From positions 1 through 17,240 of the forward strand of contig CAMPBB010000001.1 of NCBI GenBank assembly GCA_946635125.1: a stretch of 17,240 bases of DNA, read 5' to 3'. How positions within the stretch are numbered: the first letter of the stretch is position 1; each line of letters opens with the position of its first letter. The notes beneath the pieces were generated by a model, which saw only the letters and a program-made list of their open reading frames with translations, was not told the DNA's origin and ran no database searches. Positions 1 through 5,731 of this stretch are shown in pieces. Origin of the DNA: an uncultured Clostridia bacterium (GTDB lineage Bacteria; Bacillota; Clostridia; Christensenellales; UBA1242). A program made the translations under genes and the position numbers.

Positions 1-576
1 TCTCAAGTTGTTGTTTCAATATTTTTGTATGTGATAATGCCACTTTTTGTTTTTATGTTTGTTTTAACTGTTATTGCACATTTTTCAAGCAGCATAAAAT
101 TAAACAAAATGATTGATTTTTTCCGAACTTTAATCAAGTGGATTGCAAGCTTAACTTTTGGTGTTTTTTTAGCGATTTTAGGGGTTCAAGGCATTGTTGC
201 ATCAAGTGTTGATGGAGTGAGCATAAGAGCAGCAAAATTTGCTTTAAAAAGTTATGTTCCAATTCTTGGGGGATATTTGTCGGATGGCTTTAATGTTGCG
301 GCAGCTGGAAGCATACTCATCAAAAACGCTGTTGGTGTTGGTGGAATTTTTTTGCTTCTTGCTTGCCTTGTGGAACCGCTTGTCCAAATTGCTGTTTTGT
401 CTTTAATATTAAAACTTTCTTCGGCAATTTTGGAACCAGTGGGCGAGCAAGGAATATCAAACTTTTTGCATGAACTTTCACGGCTTTTGGGACTTTTGTT
501 GATGATTTTTTTGGCAATTTCTTTTATGTATGTGTTAACAATTGGCCTGTTTTTGTGTTCGGCAAATGTTTTGTGA
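1..576 (+). CDS. spoIIIAE: Stage III sporulation protein AE (SpoIIIAE), C-terminal part
   Basis: The reading frame is open from the first base, so this is the last 191 residues of a gene starting outside the window. The product is a polytopic membrane protein. Hydrophobic segments include the stretch beginning PLFVFMFVLTVIAHF, a segment around FGVFLAILGVQGIVASS, and two more before the C-terminus. SpoIIIAE is the large multispanning component of the SpoIIIA complex in the mother-cell membrane, which with SpoIIQ in the forespore forms the channel needed for late forespore gene expression. Identification rests on hydropathy, on the segment GVQGIVASSVDGVSIRAAKF and on spoIIIAF-AG-AH following directly. 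It ends 8 bp before spoIIIAF, whose ribosome binding site overlaps the stop codon, so the genes form one operon. Confidence 0.9.
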   Translation, partial: SQVVVSIFLYVIMPLFVFMFVLTVIAHFSSSIKLNKMIDFFRTLIKWIASLTFGVFLAILGVQGIVASSVDGVSIRAAKFALKSYVPILGGYLSDGFNVAAAGSILIKNAVGVGGIFLLLACLVEPLVQIAVLSLILKLSSAILEPVGEQGISNFLHELSRLLGLLLMIFLAISFMYVLTIGLFLCSANVL

Positions 577-584
577 GGTTGTAA

Positions 585-1070
585 ATGAATGGTTTGTCGG
601 TGTATTTATTATCTGTTGTTGGTGTTGTGATTTTGTCTTCAATTCTAAATTTGTTGTTAGAGAATTCAAAACTGCATGGCTATATAAAAAGCGTGACAAG
701 TTTGATTTTGGTTTTTGTGATTGTAAGTCCGCTTCCAAAACTTTTAAAAAGCAAGATTGACCTAACATCATTTTTAGATGAAACAATAACTTTTAACGAA
801 AATTACAAAGAAGTTTTTTCGTCTCAACAAAAACTAACCCTTGAAAAGAATTTGGAAAAAGTGTTAAGTGATGAAGGCTTTGTTGGTGCTGGTGTGGAAG
901 TGTGGGCAGATTTTGAAAATGGGAACATGAAAATTAACTATATTTTTGTCGATTTAAGTGGTTTGGTTCTAAACACAAATTTGGAGCATATAAATGAAAT
1001 TGAGGCTATAAAAAGTTTGCTTATAAAAAATACTGGGGTGGACGAAGAACGGGTGGTTTTTAATGTTTAA
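585..1070 (+). CDS. spoIIIAF: Stage III sporulation protein AF (SpoIIIAF)
   Basis: A 161-residue protein with two N-terminal membrane segments (about residues 5-25 and 33-53) followed by a soluble domain ending GVDEERVVFNV. This is the SpoIIIAF layout: two transmembrane helices and a ring-building-motif-like domain exposed between the membranes of the engulfed forespore. The ATG follows a GAGGT motif that overlaps the spoIIIAE stop codon. The last 8 bp overlap the start of spoIIIAG, indicating translational coupling. Sequence similarity to the family is low by eye, so position and topology carry much of the call. Confidence 0.87.
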   Translation: MNGLSVYLLSVVGVVILSSILNLLLENSKLHGYIKSVTSLILVFVIVSPLPKLLKSKIDLTSFLDETITFNENYKEVFSSQQKLTLEKNLEKVLSDEGFVGAGVEVWADFENGNMKINYIFVDLSGLVLNTNLEHINEIEAIKSLLIKNTGVDEERVVFNV

Positions 1071-1641
1071 ATTAAACTTTTTGAACAAGTTAAAATTTTT
1101 TCAAAAACTAAAAAAAATTAAGCACATTGAGTTTATTGTTGTTGGAATTTTGGCTGTTTTGGTTTTATTTATTGTTTTTGCTGATTTTAAGCCAGGAAAG
1201 AAGACTTCAAACCAAACTGCTGTTTCATCATCAAATTCATCAACTTTTGAATATGCTGCAAAACTTGAAGAAAGGCTTGAAGGAGCACTTTCAAAAATTA
1301 GTGGTGCTGGCAGTGTTAAGGTGCTTTTAACTTTTGATGGAGTCAAAGAACTTGTTCTTGCCAAACAAACTGATGAAAAAACAAGCAAAACAAACAACAC
1401 ATCTTCAAATGGAACTCAAAACTCAACAGAAACCACAACAGTTAGCACAGAACCAGTTTTAATTAACGAAAATGGTTCAACAAATCCAATAGTCTTGATG
1501 GAAATATTGCCAGAAATAAAAGGGGTGATTGTTGTTGCTCAAGGGGCAAATAATGTTAAGGTTAAACTTGACTTATTAAAAGCAGTTCAAGCACTTTTAA
1601 AAGTTGATTCAAGTCAAGTTGAAATTTTTGCAGGAAATTAA
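1063..1641 (+). CDS. spoIIIAG: Stage III sporulation protein AG (SpoIIIAG)
   Basis: A 192-residue protein with a basic N-terminus, one membrane segment at about residues 22-42 and a soluble domain. In B. subtilis SpoIIIAG assembles into a large ring in the intermembrane space that forms the conduit between mother cell and forespore. The soluble part has a ring-building core (KISGAGSVKVLLTFDG, then KGVIVVAQGANNVKVKLDLL) split by a Ser/Thr/Asn-rich linker at about residues 103-135, as in other clostridial homologues. Its start overlaps the spoIIIAF end by 8 bp. The GAGSVKV and GVIVVAQGA segments are characteristic of the family. Confidence 0.92.
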   Translation: MFKLNFLNKLKFFQKLKKIKHIEFIVVGILAVLVLFIVFADFKPGKKTSNQTAVSSSNSSTFEYAAKLEERLEGALSKISGAGSVKVLLTFDGVKELVLAKQTDEKTSKTNNTSSNGTQNSTETTTVSTEPVLINENGSTNPIVLMEILPEIKGVIVVAQGANNVKVKLDLLKAVQALLKVDSSQVEIFAGN

Positions 1642-1660
1642 AATAAAAGGAGAATAAAAA

Positions 1661-2140
1661 ATGTTTACAAAGAAAAAGAAAATAATTGTTTTATGCTCAA
1701 TGGTTGCTCTTCTTGTTTTAACTGGATTTTTAAATTTAACGCTAAACAAACAGGCGGTTTCAACAACATCAACACAAGGGGAAGTGACAACTCAAAGTTT
1801 TTTTGAAAGTTACAGGATTGACCGTAACACATCAAGGGAACAACAAGCTTTATATTATCAAGCAATTTTAGAAAGTGAAAATTCAACCGAAGAAGCCAAA
1901 AAAGATGCAGAAAAAGGGCTTTCTGTGCTGGCAGCCAAAAAAGAACAAGAACTTGTTTTGGAAAGCTATATTATGGCGAAAGGTTTTAATGATGCCGTTG
2001 TTTCATTCACTGATAACTATGTTAATGTGATGGTTAAGTCTAGTGAGTTAAGTGACCAACAAGTTGCTCAAATTGTTGAAGTTGTTGAAGAACAAACATC
2101 AAAATCTATTGATAATATTAAAATTATTCCCGTTGAATAG
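1661..2140 (+). CDS. spoIIIAH: Stage III sporulation protein AH (SpoIIIAH)
   Basis: A 159-residue protein: basic N-terminus, one membrane segment at about residues 8-28, a charged helical linker rich in Glu and Lys, and a C-terminal ring-building domain (AKGFNDAVVSFTDNYVNVMV...). SpoIIIAH is the mother-cell partner that binds forespore SpoIIQ across the intermembrane space. This anchors the channel and acts as a ratchet during engulfment. The ATG has a well-spaced AAAGGAG and lies 19 bp after spoIIIAG. The stop is TAG, and a sigma-A-type promoter begins at the next base, so the spoIIIA operon probably ends here, although I see no strong terminator. Confidence 0.93.
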   Translation: MFTKKKKIIVLCSMVALLVLTGFLNLTLNKQAVSTTSTQGEVTTQSFFESYRIDRNTSREQQALYYQAILESENSTEEAKKDAEKGLSVLAAKKEQELVLESYIMAKGFNDAVVSFTDNYVNVMVKSSELSDQQVAQIVEVVEEQTSKSIDNIKIIPVE

Positions 2141-2169
2141 TTGCACTTAAAAAAAATATATGCTATACT
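2141..2169 (+). promoter_or_regulatory. Sigma-A-type promoter for the Asp23-family gene
   Basis: TTGCAC at 2141-2146, a 17-bp spacer, then TATACT at 2164-2169 with an extended TG element (TGC just upstream of the -10). It starts immediately after the spoIIIAH stop codon. It separates the sporulation operon from the Asp23/nusB/xse genes, which would then be expressed in growth. Confidence 0.75.
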
Positions 2170-2201
2170 TTTCTTATAAGAAAAAAGGGGATAAAACATT
2201 T

Positions 2202-2570
2202 ATGAACTATAAAACACAAACAACAGCAAGCGATGGTCTTGTCACATACAACAAAAAAATTTTGTTATCAATCATCAACTTGGCAGCAAAAGAGATTAGT
2301 GGGGTTAGTTCTTTGTGTTCAAACTTTAAGGGTAGTTTTATGAAAAAAATGTTTTCAAAGAACTATTATGAAGGTGTTGAAGTTTTAAACACAAAAGATG
2401 GACTTGTTGTTGATGTTTACTTAAACATATTTTCAAACTATAATGTTTCTGATGTTGCTTTTAGAGTTCAAGAAAATGTTAAAAGTGGAATTATATCAAT
2501 GATGAACATGCCAATTCGTTCCATAAATGTTAGGGTTATGGGCGTTGATTTCACGGCAGAGAAGAAATAA
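2202..2570 (+). CDS. Asp23/Gls24 (YqhY/YloU)-family envelope stress protein
   Basis: A 122-residue protein counted from the ATG at 2202, which has AAGGGG 11 nt upstream. An in-frame ATG at 2160 is rejected because it lies inside the promoter. The fold pattern is that of the Asp23 family: an N-terminal GLVTYNKKILLSIINLAAKEISGV (first strand and helix), a central variable part, and a strand-helix-strand ending with INVRVMGVDF. Family members are small cytoplasmic or membrane-associated proteins linked to envelope homeostasis, and in B. subtilis to control of acetyl-CoA carboxylase (YqhY). The place between spoIIIAH and nusB matches yqhY in Bacillus, although accB and accC are missing. Exact function cannot be told. 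Confidence 0.85.
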   Translation: MNYKTQTTASDGLVTYNKKILLSIINLAAKEISGVSSLCSNFKGSFMKKMFSKNYYEGVEVLNTKDGLVVDVYLNIFSNYNVSDVAFRVQENVKSGIISMMNMPIRSINVRVMGVDFTAEKK

Positions 2571-2608
2571 AAATATTCCCTCTAATTTTTGGAGGGTTTA
2601 TTTTCTTT
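2571..2608 (+). terminator. Possible intrinsic terminator or attenuator upstream of nusB
   Basis: A short GC-rich stem, CCCTC (2578-2582) with GAGGG (2592-2596). AAATA (2571-2575) and TATTT (2599-2603) can extend it across a 2x2 TT interior loop. The tract TTTATTTTCTTT follows. The nusB ribosome binding site lies a few bases further on, so partial termination is as likely as full termination. No separate promoter for nusB is evident after it. Confidence 0.4.
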
Positions 2609-2621
2609 AAAAGGAGATTTT

Positions 2622-3020
2622 ATGAGCAGAAAAATTGCAAGAGAAAAGGCTTATCAAGTTTTGTTTGGAATGAATTTTGATGAGAAGTTTGATTATAGTG
2701 TGGCCCTTAATGAAATGCAAGAAGAGTGGAAACTTGACGAAGAAGACAAAAAATTTGCAATAGAAATTTGTGAAGGTGTTCAAAACAACAAAGAAAAACT
2801 GTTGGATGTTTTAAGTTCTTCTTTAAAAGATTACACATTAAGTCAGTTAAACAAAGCAGACAAAACTGTTCTTTTAATTGCTTTATATGAAATGCTTTAT
2901 TCAAGCACACCAAAAAAAGTTGTTATAAATGAGGCTTTGGAAATATCAAAAAAATATGGAATTGAAAAAAGCCCTAAGTTTGTTAATGGTGTTTTGTCGG
3001 GAGTTATGAAGAAAATATGA
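2622..3020 (+). CDS. nusB: Transcription antitermination factor NusB
   Basis: A 132-residue all-helical protein, the usual NusB length. It begins MSRKIAREKAYQVLFGMNF, matching the family's R-x-x-A-x-x-x-L-F opening, and ends with PKKVVINEALEISKKYG and KFVNGVLSGV, the NusB hallmark helices. NusB with NusE (S10) binds the boxA element of rRNA transcripts to prevent premature termination. The ATG at 2622 is chosen over an upstream in-frame ATG at 2589 because AAAGGAG sits 6-7 nt before it and the N-terminus then matches the family. Its TGA overlaps the ATG of xseA (ATGA), which indicates translational coupling. Confidence 0.95.
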   Translation: MSRKIAREKAYQVLFGMNFDEKFDYSVALNEMQEEWKLDEEDKKFAIEICEGVQNNKEKLLDVLSSSLKDYTLSQLNKADKTVLLIALYEMLYSSTPKKVVINEALEISKKYGIEKSPKFVNGVLSGVMKKI

Positions 3021-4204
3021 GTGAGAACATAATTAGTGTCACTGAATATTCAACATATATAAAACAAATTTTTGCAAGTGAAGAAATTCTTCACAATATT
3101 TCCATTTATGGCGAAGTTTCAGGCTTTTCTGTTTCAAGGGGAACGGCTTATTTTAACATTAAAGACAGTGAAAGTTTGCTTCCTTGTGTTTGCTTTGGAA
3201 TTGATGACTTTCCATACATTCCAAAAGAGGGTGACATGGTGATTGTTGTTGGCTCTCCAAATTATTACGCTAAGGGTGGAAGACTTAGTTTTGTTGCAAG
3301 AGAAATAAAAGCATATGGATTAGGGCTTTTATATCAGCAGTTTTTGGAGATGAAACAAAAACTTGAAAAGGAAGGGCTGTTTGACGAGAAAAACAAGAAA
3401 ACACTTCCAAAACACATAACCAAAATTGGTGTTGTCACTTCGCAGACTGGTGCTGTTATTCAAGACATTATTGATGTTAGCCACAGAAGAAACCCAATGC
3501 TTAACATTTTGCTATATCCTGCAAAAGTTCAGGGCATTGGGGCGGAGCAAACAATTTGTGATGGAATTTACGCTTTGGACCAAACAGATGTTGACCTTAT
3601 TATTGTTGCTCGTGGGGGCGGTTCGCTTGAAGATTTAAGCCCATTTAACACAGAGGTTGTTGCAAGGGCAATTTTTGCCGCACACAAGCCGGTTATTTCA
3701 GCGGTTGGCCATGAAACAGACTTCACAATTGCCGATTTTGTTTCTGACCTTCGAGCTCCAACACCATCAGCAGCAGCTGAAATTGTGTCAGTTGACATGG
3801 GCGTTTTAATTGAAAGATTTGAGGAAGTTATTCAAAAAATTGAATTTAGGTTTGATGATAAACTTCAAGATTGTTTGGATTCGTTTTTAAACACTTTTTC
3901 AAAGATTTCAGTTTTAATAGAAAAGATGCTTGTTGAAAAGCAAAAGCCGTTAGATAAAATTTTGTCGTCATTTGTTCATGTTCCAGAAAAACTGGTGCAG
4001 GCAAAAGAGCAAAACTTAAATTTGCTCACAAGCAAAATTGAATTAAACAATCCGCTCTCAATCATTAAAAGGGGTTACTTAACTGCTGAAAATGGTGGAA
4101 AAAGAGTTTTGAGTGTTGATGACATAAAAATTGATGATGAAATTAAATTAAGGCTAATTGATGGTAGTCTTATGGCAAAAATAACAAACAAGGAGAAAAT
4201 GTGA
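3017..4204 (+). CDS. xseA: Exodeoxyribonuclease VII large subunit (XseA)
   Basis: A 395-residue catalytic subunit of exonuclease VII, which degrades single-stranded DNA from both ends to short oligonucleotides together with XseB. The N-terminal OB-fold (about residues 1-100) contains GEVSGFSVSRGTAYFNIKD. The catalytic domain has GVVTSQTGAVIQDI (from about residue 138), RGGGSLEDLSPFN (from about 199) and GHETDFTIADFVSDLRAPTP (His at about 232). The C-terminal coiled-coil region is shorter than in B. subtilis (about 450 residues in total there). The gene ends with NPLSIIKRGY, a conserved segment near the family's C-terminus. It overlaps nusB by 4 bp and xseB by 1 bp. Confidence 0.96.
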   Translation: MSENIISVTEYSTYIKQIFASEEILHNISIYGEVSGFSVSRGTAYFNIKDSESLLPCVCFGIDDFPYIPKEGDMVIVVGSPNYYAKGGRLSFVAREIKAYGLGLLYQQFLEMKQKLEKEGLFDEKNKKTLPKHITKIGVVTSQTGAVIQDIIDVSHRRNPMLNILLYPAKVQGIGAEQTICDGIYALDQTDVDLIIVARGGGSLEDLSPFNTEVVARAIFAAHKPVISAVGHETDFTIADFVSDLRAPTPSAAAEIVSVDMGVLIERFEEVIQKIEFRFDDKLQDCLDSFLNTFSKISVLIEKMLVEKQKPLDKILSSFVHVPEKLVQAKEQNLNLLTSKIELNNPLSIIKRGYLTAENGGKRVLSVDDIKIDDEIKLRLIDGSLMAKITNKEKM

Positions 4205-4407
4205 TGACTTTTGAAGAAAATGTTAAGAAACTTGAAGAGATATTAAAACAAATGGAAAGTGGGAAACTAACACTTGAAGAAATGAACAAGTCGTTTGAAG
4301 ATGCTTGCAAAATTTCAAAAGAAAGTTATGAAATGCTTCAAAAGAGCAAAGGAAAGATAACAGTTTTAACAAAAGAAATTGAAAAATTAACAGAAAAACC
4401 GCTTTAA
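4204..4407 (+). CDS. xseB: Exodeoxyribonuclease VII small subunit (XseB)
   Basis: A 67-residue helical protein, the usual XseB size, with the family pattern FEENVKKLEEILKQMESGKL followed by TLEEMNKSFEDACKISK. XseB forms a coiled-coil arm around XseA to build the active exonuclease. The ATG at 4204 overlaps the xseA TGA by one base and lies 7 nt from AAGGAG. A GTG at 4201 is possible but too close to that site. Confidence 0.93.
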   Translation: MTFEENVKKLEEILKQMESGKLTLEEMNKSFEDACKISKESYEMLQKSKGKITVLTKEIEKLTEKPL

Positions 4408-4427
4408 TGGTGCTAAACACTCTTTAT

Positions 4428-4441
4428 CATATAATATAATA
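4428..4441 (+). promoter_or_regulatory. -10 element(s) of a probable leaderless promoter
   Basis: The stretch holds CATATAATA at 4428-4436 and an overlapping AATATAATA at 4433-4441. The latter ends 4 nt before the ATG at 4446. The bases 4434-4448 are identical to 15081-15095 in front of yunB. A TATAAT also reads as a sigma-A -10, but I see no good -35. No Shine-Dalgarno sequence lies between this element and the ATG. Confidence 0.5.
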
Positions 4442-4445
4442 ATGT

Positions 4446-5066
4446 ATGGATGAAAGTGATGTTAACAGCATAAAAGTTAATGTGATGAAAGAAAAGAGGG
4501 GAAAGTTTAAGTCCGGCATTTGGTATGTGGAAATTTTTTTCATTTCTCTTCTTTTGTGTTTTGTGTTTTCAATCATATCTCAGCTTCTTTTAATTAACGC
4601 AAAATTATCACTGGCTTTGTTTTTGGTTTTGGTTTTAATTTTTGTTAGTGTGTTTTTTGATGTTGTTGGTGTTGCAGTTGCAGCTAGCAACATTAAGCCT
4701 TTTTTGGAACTTAGGATGAAGAAACAGAATAGGGGAGTTGAGCAAGCAATCAAACTTGTGAAAAATGCCGACAGAGTTTCTTCAATTTGCACAGATGTTG
4801 TGGGAGATATTTGCAGTATTGTTAGTGGAGCAAGTGGTGTTGCAATTTCAATAATTTTAATTAAAGAACTTCCAAGCATTAGTGGGGCGTTTTTATCAAC
4901 ATTTGTTAGTTCCATAATTGCAGCGTTAACTGTTTTGGGGAAGGCGTTAGGAAAAAATTTTGCTCTAACTTGTTCAACAAAAATTCTGCTTTTTGTTGGA
5001 AAAATTATGTCTACTTTTGGTAGAAATAAGAAAAAAATTAAAAGCACACACGCCAAAAAGCCCTAA
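4446..5066 (+). CDS. Multispanning membrane protein, possibly CNNM/DUF21-like, function unknown
   Basis: A 206-residue protein with a charged N-terminus, hydrophobic segments at about residues 26-50 and 55-80, two more in the C-terminal half (about 125-145 and 148-170) and a very basic tail (NKKKIKSTHAKKP). The central segment FFDVVGVAVAASNIKPFLEL, then QAIKLVKNADRVSSICTDVVGDICSIVSG, reminds me of DUF21/CNNM-type transmembrane domains of CorB-like proteins, but there are no CBS domains. That assignment is from memory of motifs and is tentative. The gene sits where B. subtilis has ispA-dxs-yqxC between xseB and the arginine repressor gene. No ribosome binding site precedes the ATG. It shares its start architecture with spoIIM and yunB, which suggests sporulation expression. 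Confidence 0.75.
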   Translation: MDESDVNSIKVNVMKEKRGKFKSGIWYVEIFFISLLLCFVFSIISQLLLINAKLSLALFLVLVLIFVSVFFDVVGVAVAASNIKPFLELRMKKQNRGVEQAIKLVKNADRVSSICTDVVGDICSIVSGASGVAISIILIKELPSISGAFLSTFVSSIIAALTVLGKALGKNFALTCSTKILLFVGKIMSTFGRNKKKIKSTHAKKP

Positions 5067-5081
5067 AATAAGGCATTTTAG
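5063..5081 (+). terminator. Weak hairpin after the 4446 gene
   Basis: CTAAAAT (5063-5069) and ATTTTAG (5075-5081) form a 7-bp stem with a 5-nt loop overlapping the stop codon. T-rich sequence follows after CCA. The stem is poor in GC, so termination would be weak. Confidence 0.3.
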
Positions 5082-5100
5082 CCATTTTATAAATTTTTGA

Positions 5101-5131
5101 ATAATTATGCATAAATCTATTGCATAATTAT
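5101..5131 (+). promoter_or_regulatory. Perfect 11-bp inverted-repeat operator upstream of argR
   Basis: ATAATTATGCA (5101-5111) and TGCATAATTAT (5121-5131) are exact inverted copies separated by 9 bp. The second arm overlaps the probable argR -35 (5120-5125), so a bound protein would block RNA polymerase. The arrangement of two AT-rich palindromic half-sites fits an ARG box and autoregulation. The half-site core is TGCAT rather than the usual TGAAT/ATTCA. ArgR as the binder is inference from position. Confidence 0.6.
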
Positions 5132-5148
5132 AAATTTTCATGTATAAT
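5120..5148 (+). promoter_or_regulatory. Promoter of argR
   Basis: A perfect -10 TATAAT at 5143-5148, 17 bp after a weak -35 TTGCAT at 5120-5125. It lies within and just after the inverted-repeat operator. Confidence 0.55.
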
Positions 5149-5179
5149 AGAAAATATACATAGAAACGGAGATTTGAAA

Positions 5180-5635
5180 ATGGCAAGGTCACTAAGACAA
5201 TCCAAGATTATTGAAATCATAACAAACAACGAAATTGAAACGCAAGAAGAACTTGTGTCTTCATTGTGTCAGGCGGGTTTTGATGTAACACAGGCAACTG
5301 TGTCAAGAGACATAAAAGAACTTGGCTTAATTAAAATTGTTGGGGAAACAAAAAAATATCGCTACGCTTTTGTTGGCAGTGGAGACAACGCCAGCACAAA
5401 CAGGTCTGCAAACATTTTTAGAGAAGCTGTGATGTGGGTCAAGTTTGTTTCAAATCTTGTTGTTATTAAAACAATCAAGGGAACAGCAGGGGCAGTTTCA
5501 AACTTTGTGGATAGGCTTGGCATTGAACATGTTATGGGGTGTGTTTATGGTGAAGACACTGTTATGGTGATTGTTGATGACCAAAACTTTGTTTCAAAAA
5601 TAAGCGCAAGGCTTTCAGAAATCCTTGAAAGTTAA
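5180..5635 (+). CDS. argR: Arginine repressor ArgR/AhrC
   Basis: A 151-residue protein, the standard ArgR length. The N-terminal winged helix-turn-helix (about residues 1-70) contains QATVSRDIKELGLIKI, the family's DNA-recognition signature. The C-terminal hexamerisation and arginine-binding domain has GTAGAVSNFVDRLG and the GEDT segment, where most relatives have GDDT. With L-arginine bound, ArgR represses arginine synthesis genes and can activate catabolic ones. The ATG at 5180 follows ACGGAG and gives the family N-terminus; upstream in-frame starts lie inside the operator and promoter. ArgR next to recN is a conserved pairing in the phylum. No arginine genes are in the window, so it acts on distant targets and probably on its own operator. 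Confidence 0.95.
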   Translation: MARSLRQSKIIEIITNNEIETQEELVSSLCQAGFDVTQATVSRDIKELGLIKIVGETKKYRYAFVGSGDNASTNRSANIFREAVMWVKFVSNLVVIKTIKGTAGAVSNFVDRLGIEHVMGCVYGEDTVMVIVDDQNFVSKISARLSEILES

Positions 5636-5651
5636 AATTAAAAAAAAATTT

Positions 5652-5682
5652 AAGCAACCATGAAAAATTGGTTGCTTTTTTT
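5652..5682 (+). terminator. Intrinsic terminator of argR
   Basis: AAGCAACC (5652-5659) pairs perfectly with GGTTGCTT (5670-5677) around a 10-nt loop. The run of T continues to 5682. It separates argR from the SOS-controlled recN promoter. Confidence 0.85.
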
Positions 5683-5700
5683 GTTCATTTGTTCTATAAT
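5672..5700 (+). promoter_or_regulatory. Promoter of recN
   Basis: A perfect -10 TATAAT at 5695-5700, 17 bp after a poor -35 TTGCTT at 5672-5677, which overlaps the terminator stem. The -10 starts at the inner edge of the left arm of a 10-bp inverted repeat (5686-5716) and is directly followed by a LexA-type box. Confidence 0.5.
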
Positions 5701-5706
5701 AAAATT

Positions 5707-5720
5707 AGAACAAATGTTTG
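5707..5720 (+). promoter_or_regulatory. LexA (DinR)-type SOS box controlling recN
   Basis: AGAACAAATGTTTG fits the Bacillus LexA consensus CGAACRNRYGTTYG at 13 of 14 positions (only the first base differs). It sits just downstream of the recN -10, about where transcription would begin, a typical repression position. The left half of the box is also the right arm of a perfect 10-bp inverted repeat with CATTTGTTCT at 5686-5695. Confidence 0.75.
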
Positions 5721-5731
5721 AGGTGGAATTT

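Noticed and set aside
4580..5056. A 158-residue minus-strand reading frame
   Set aside because: It is antisense to the 4446 membrane protein, has the Lys/Thr/Ser-rich composition expected of a shadow of hydrophobic codons, and has no ribosome binding site.
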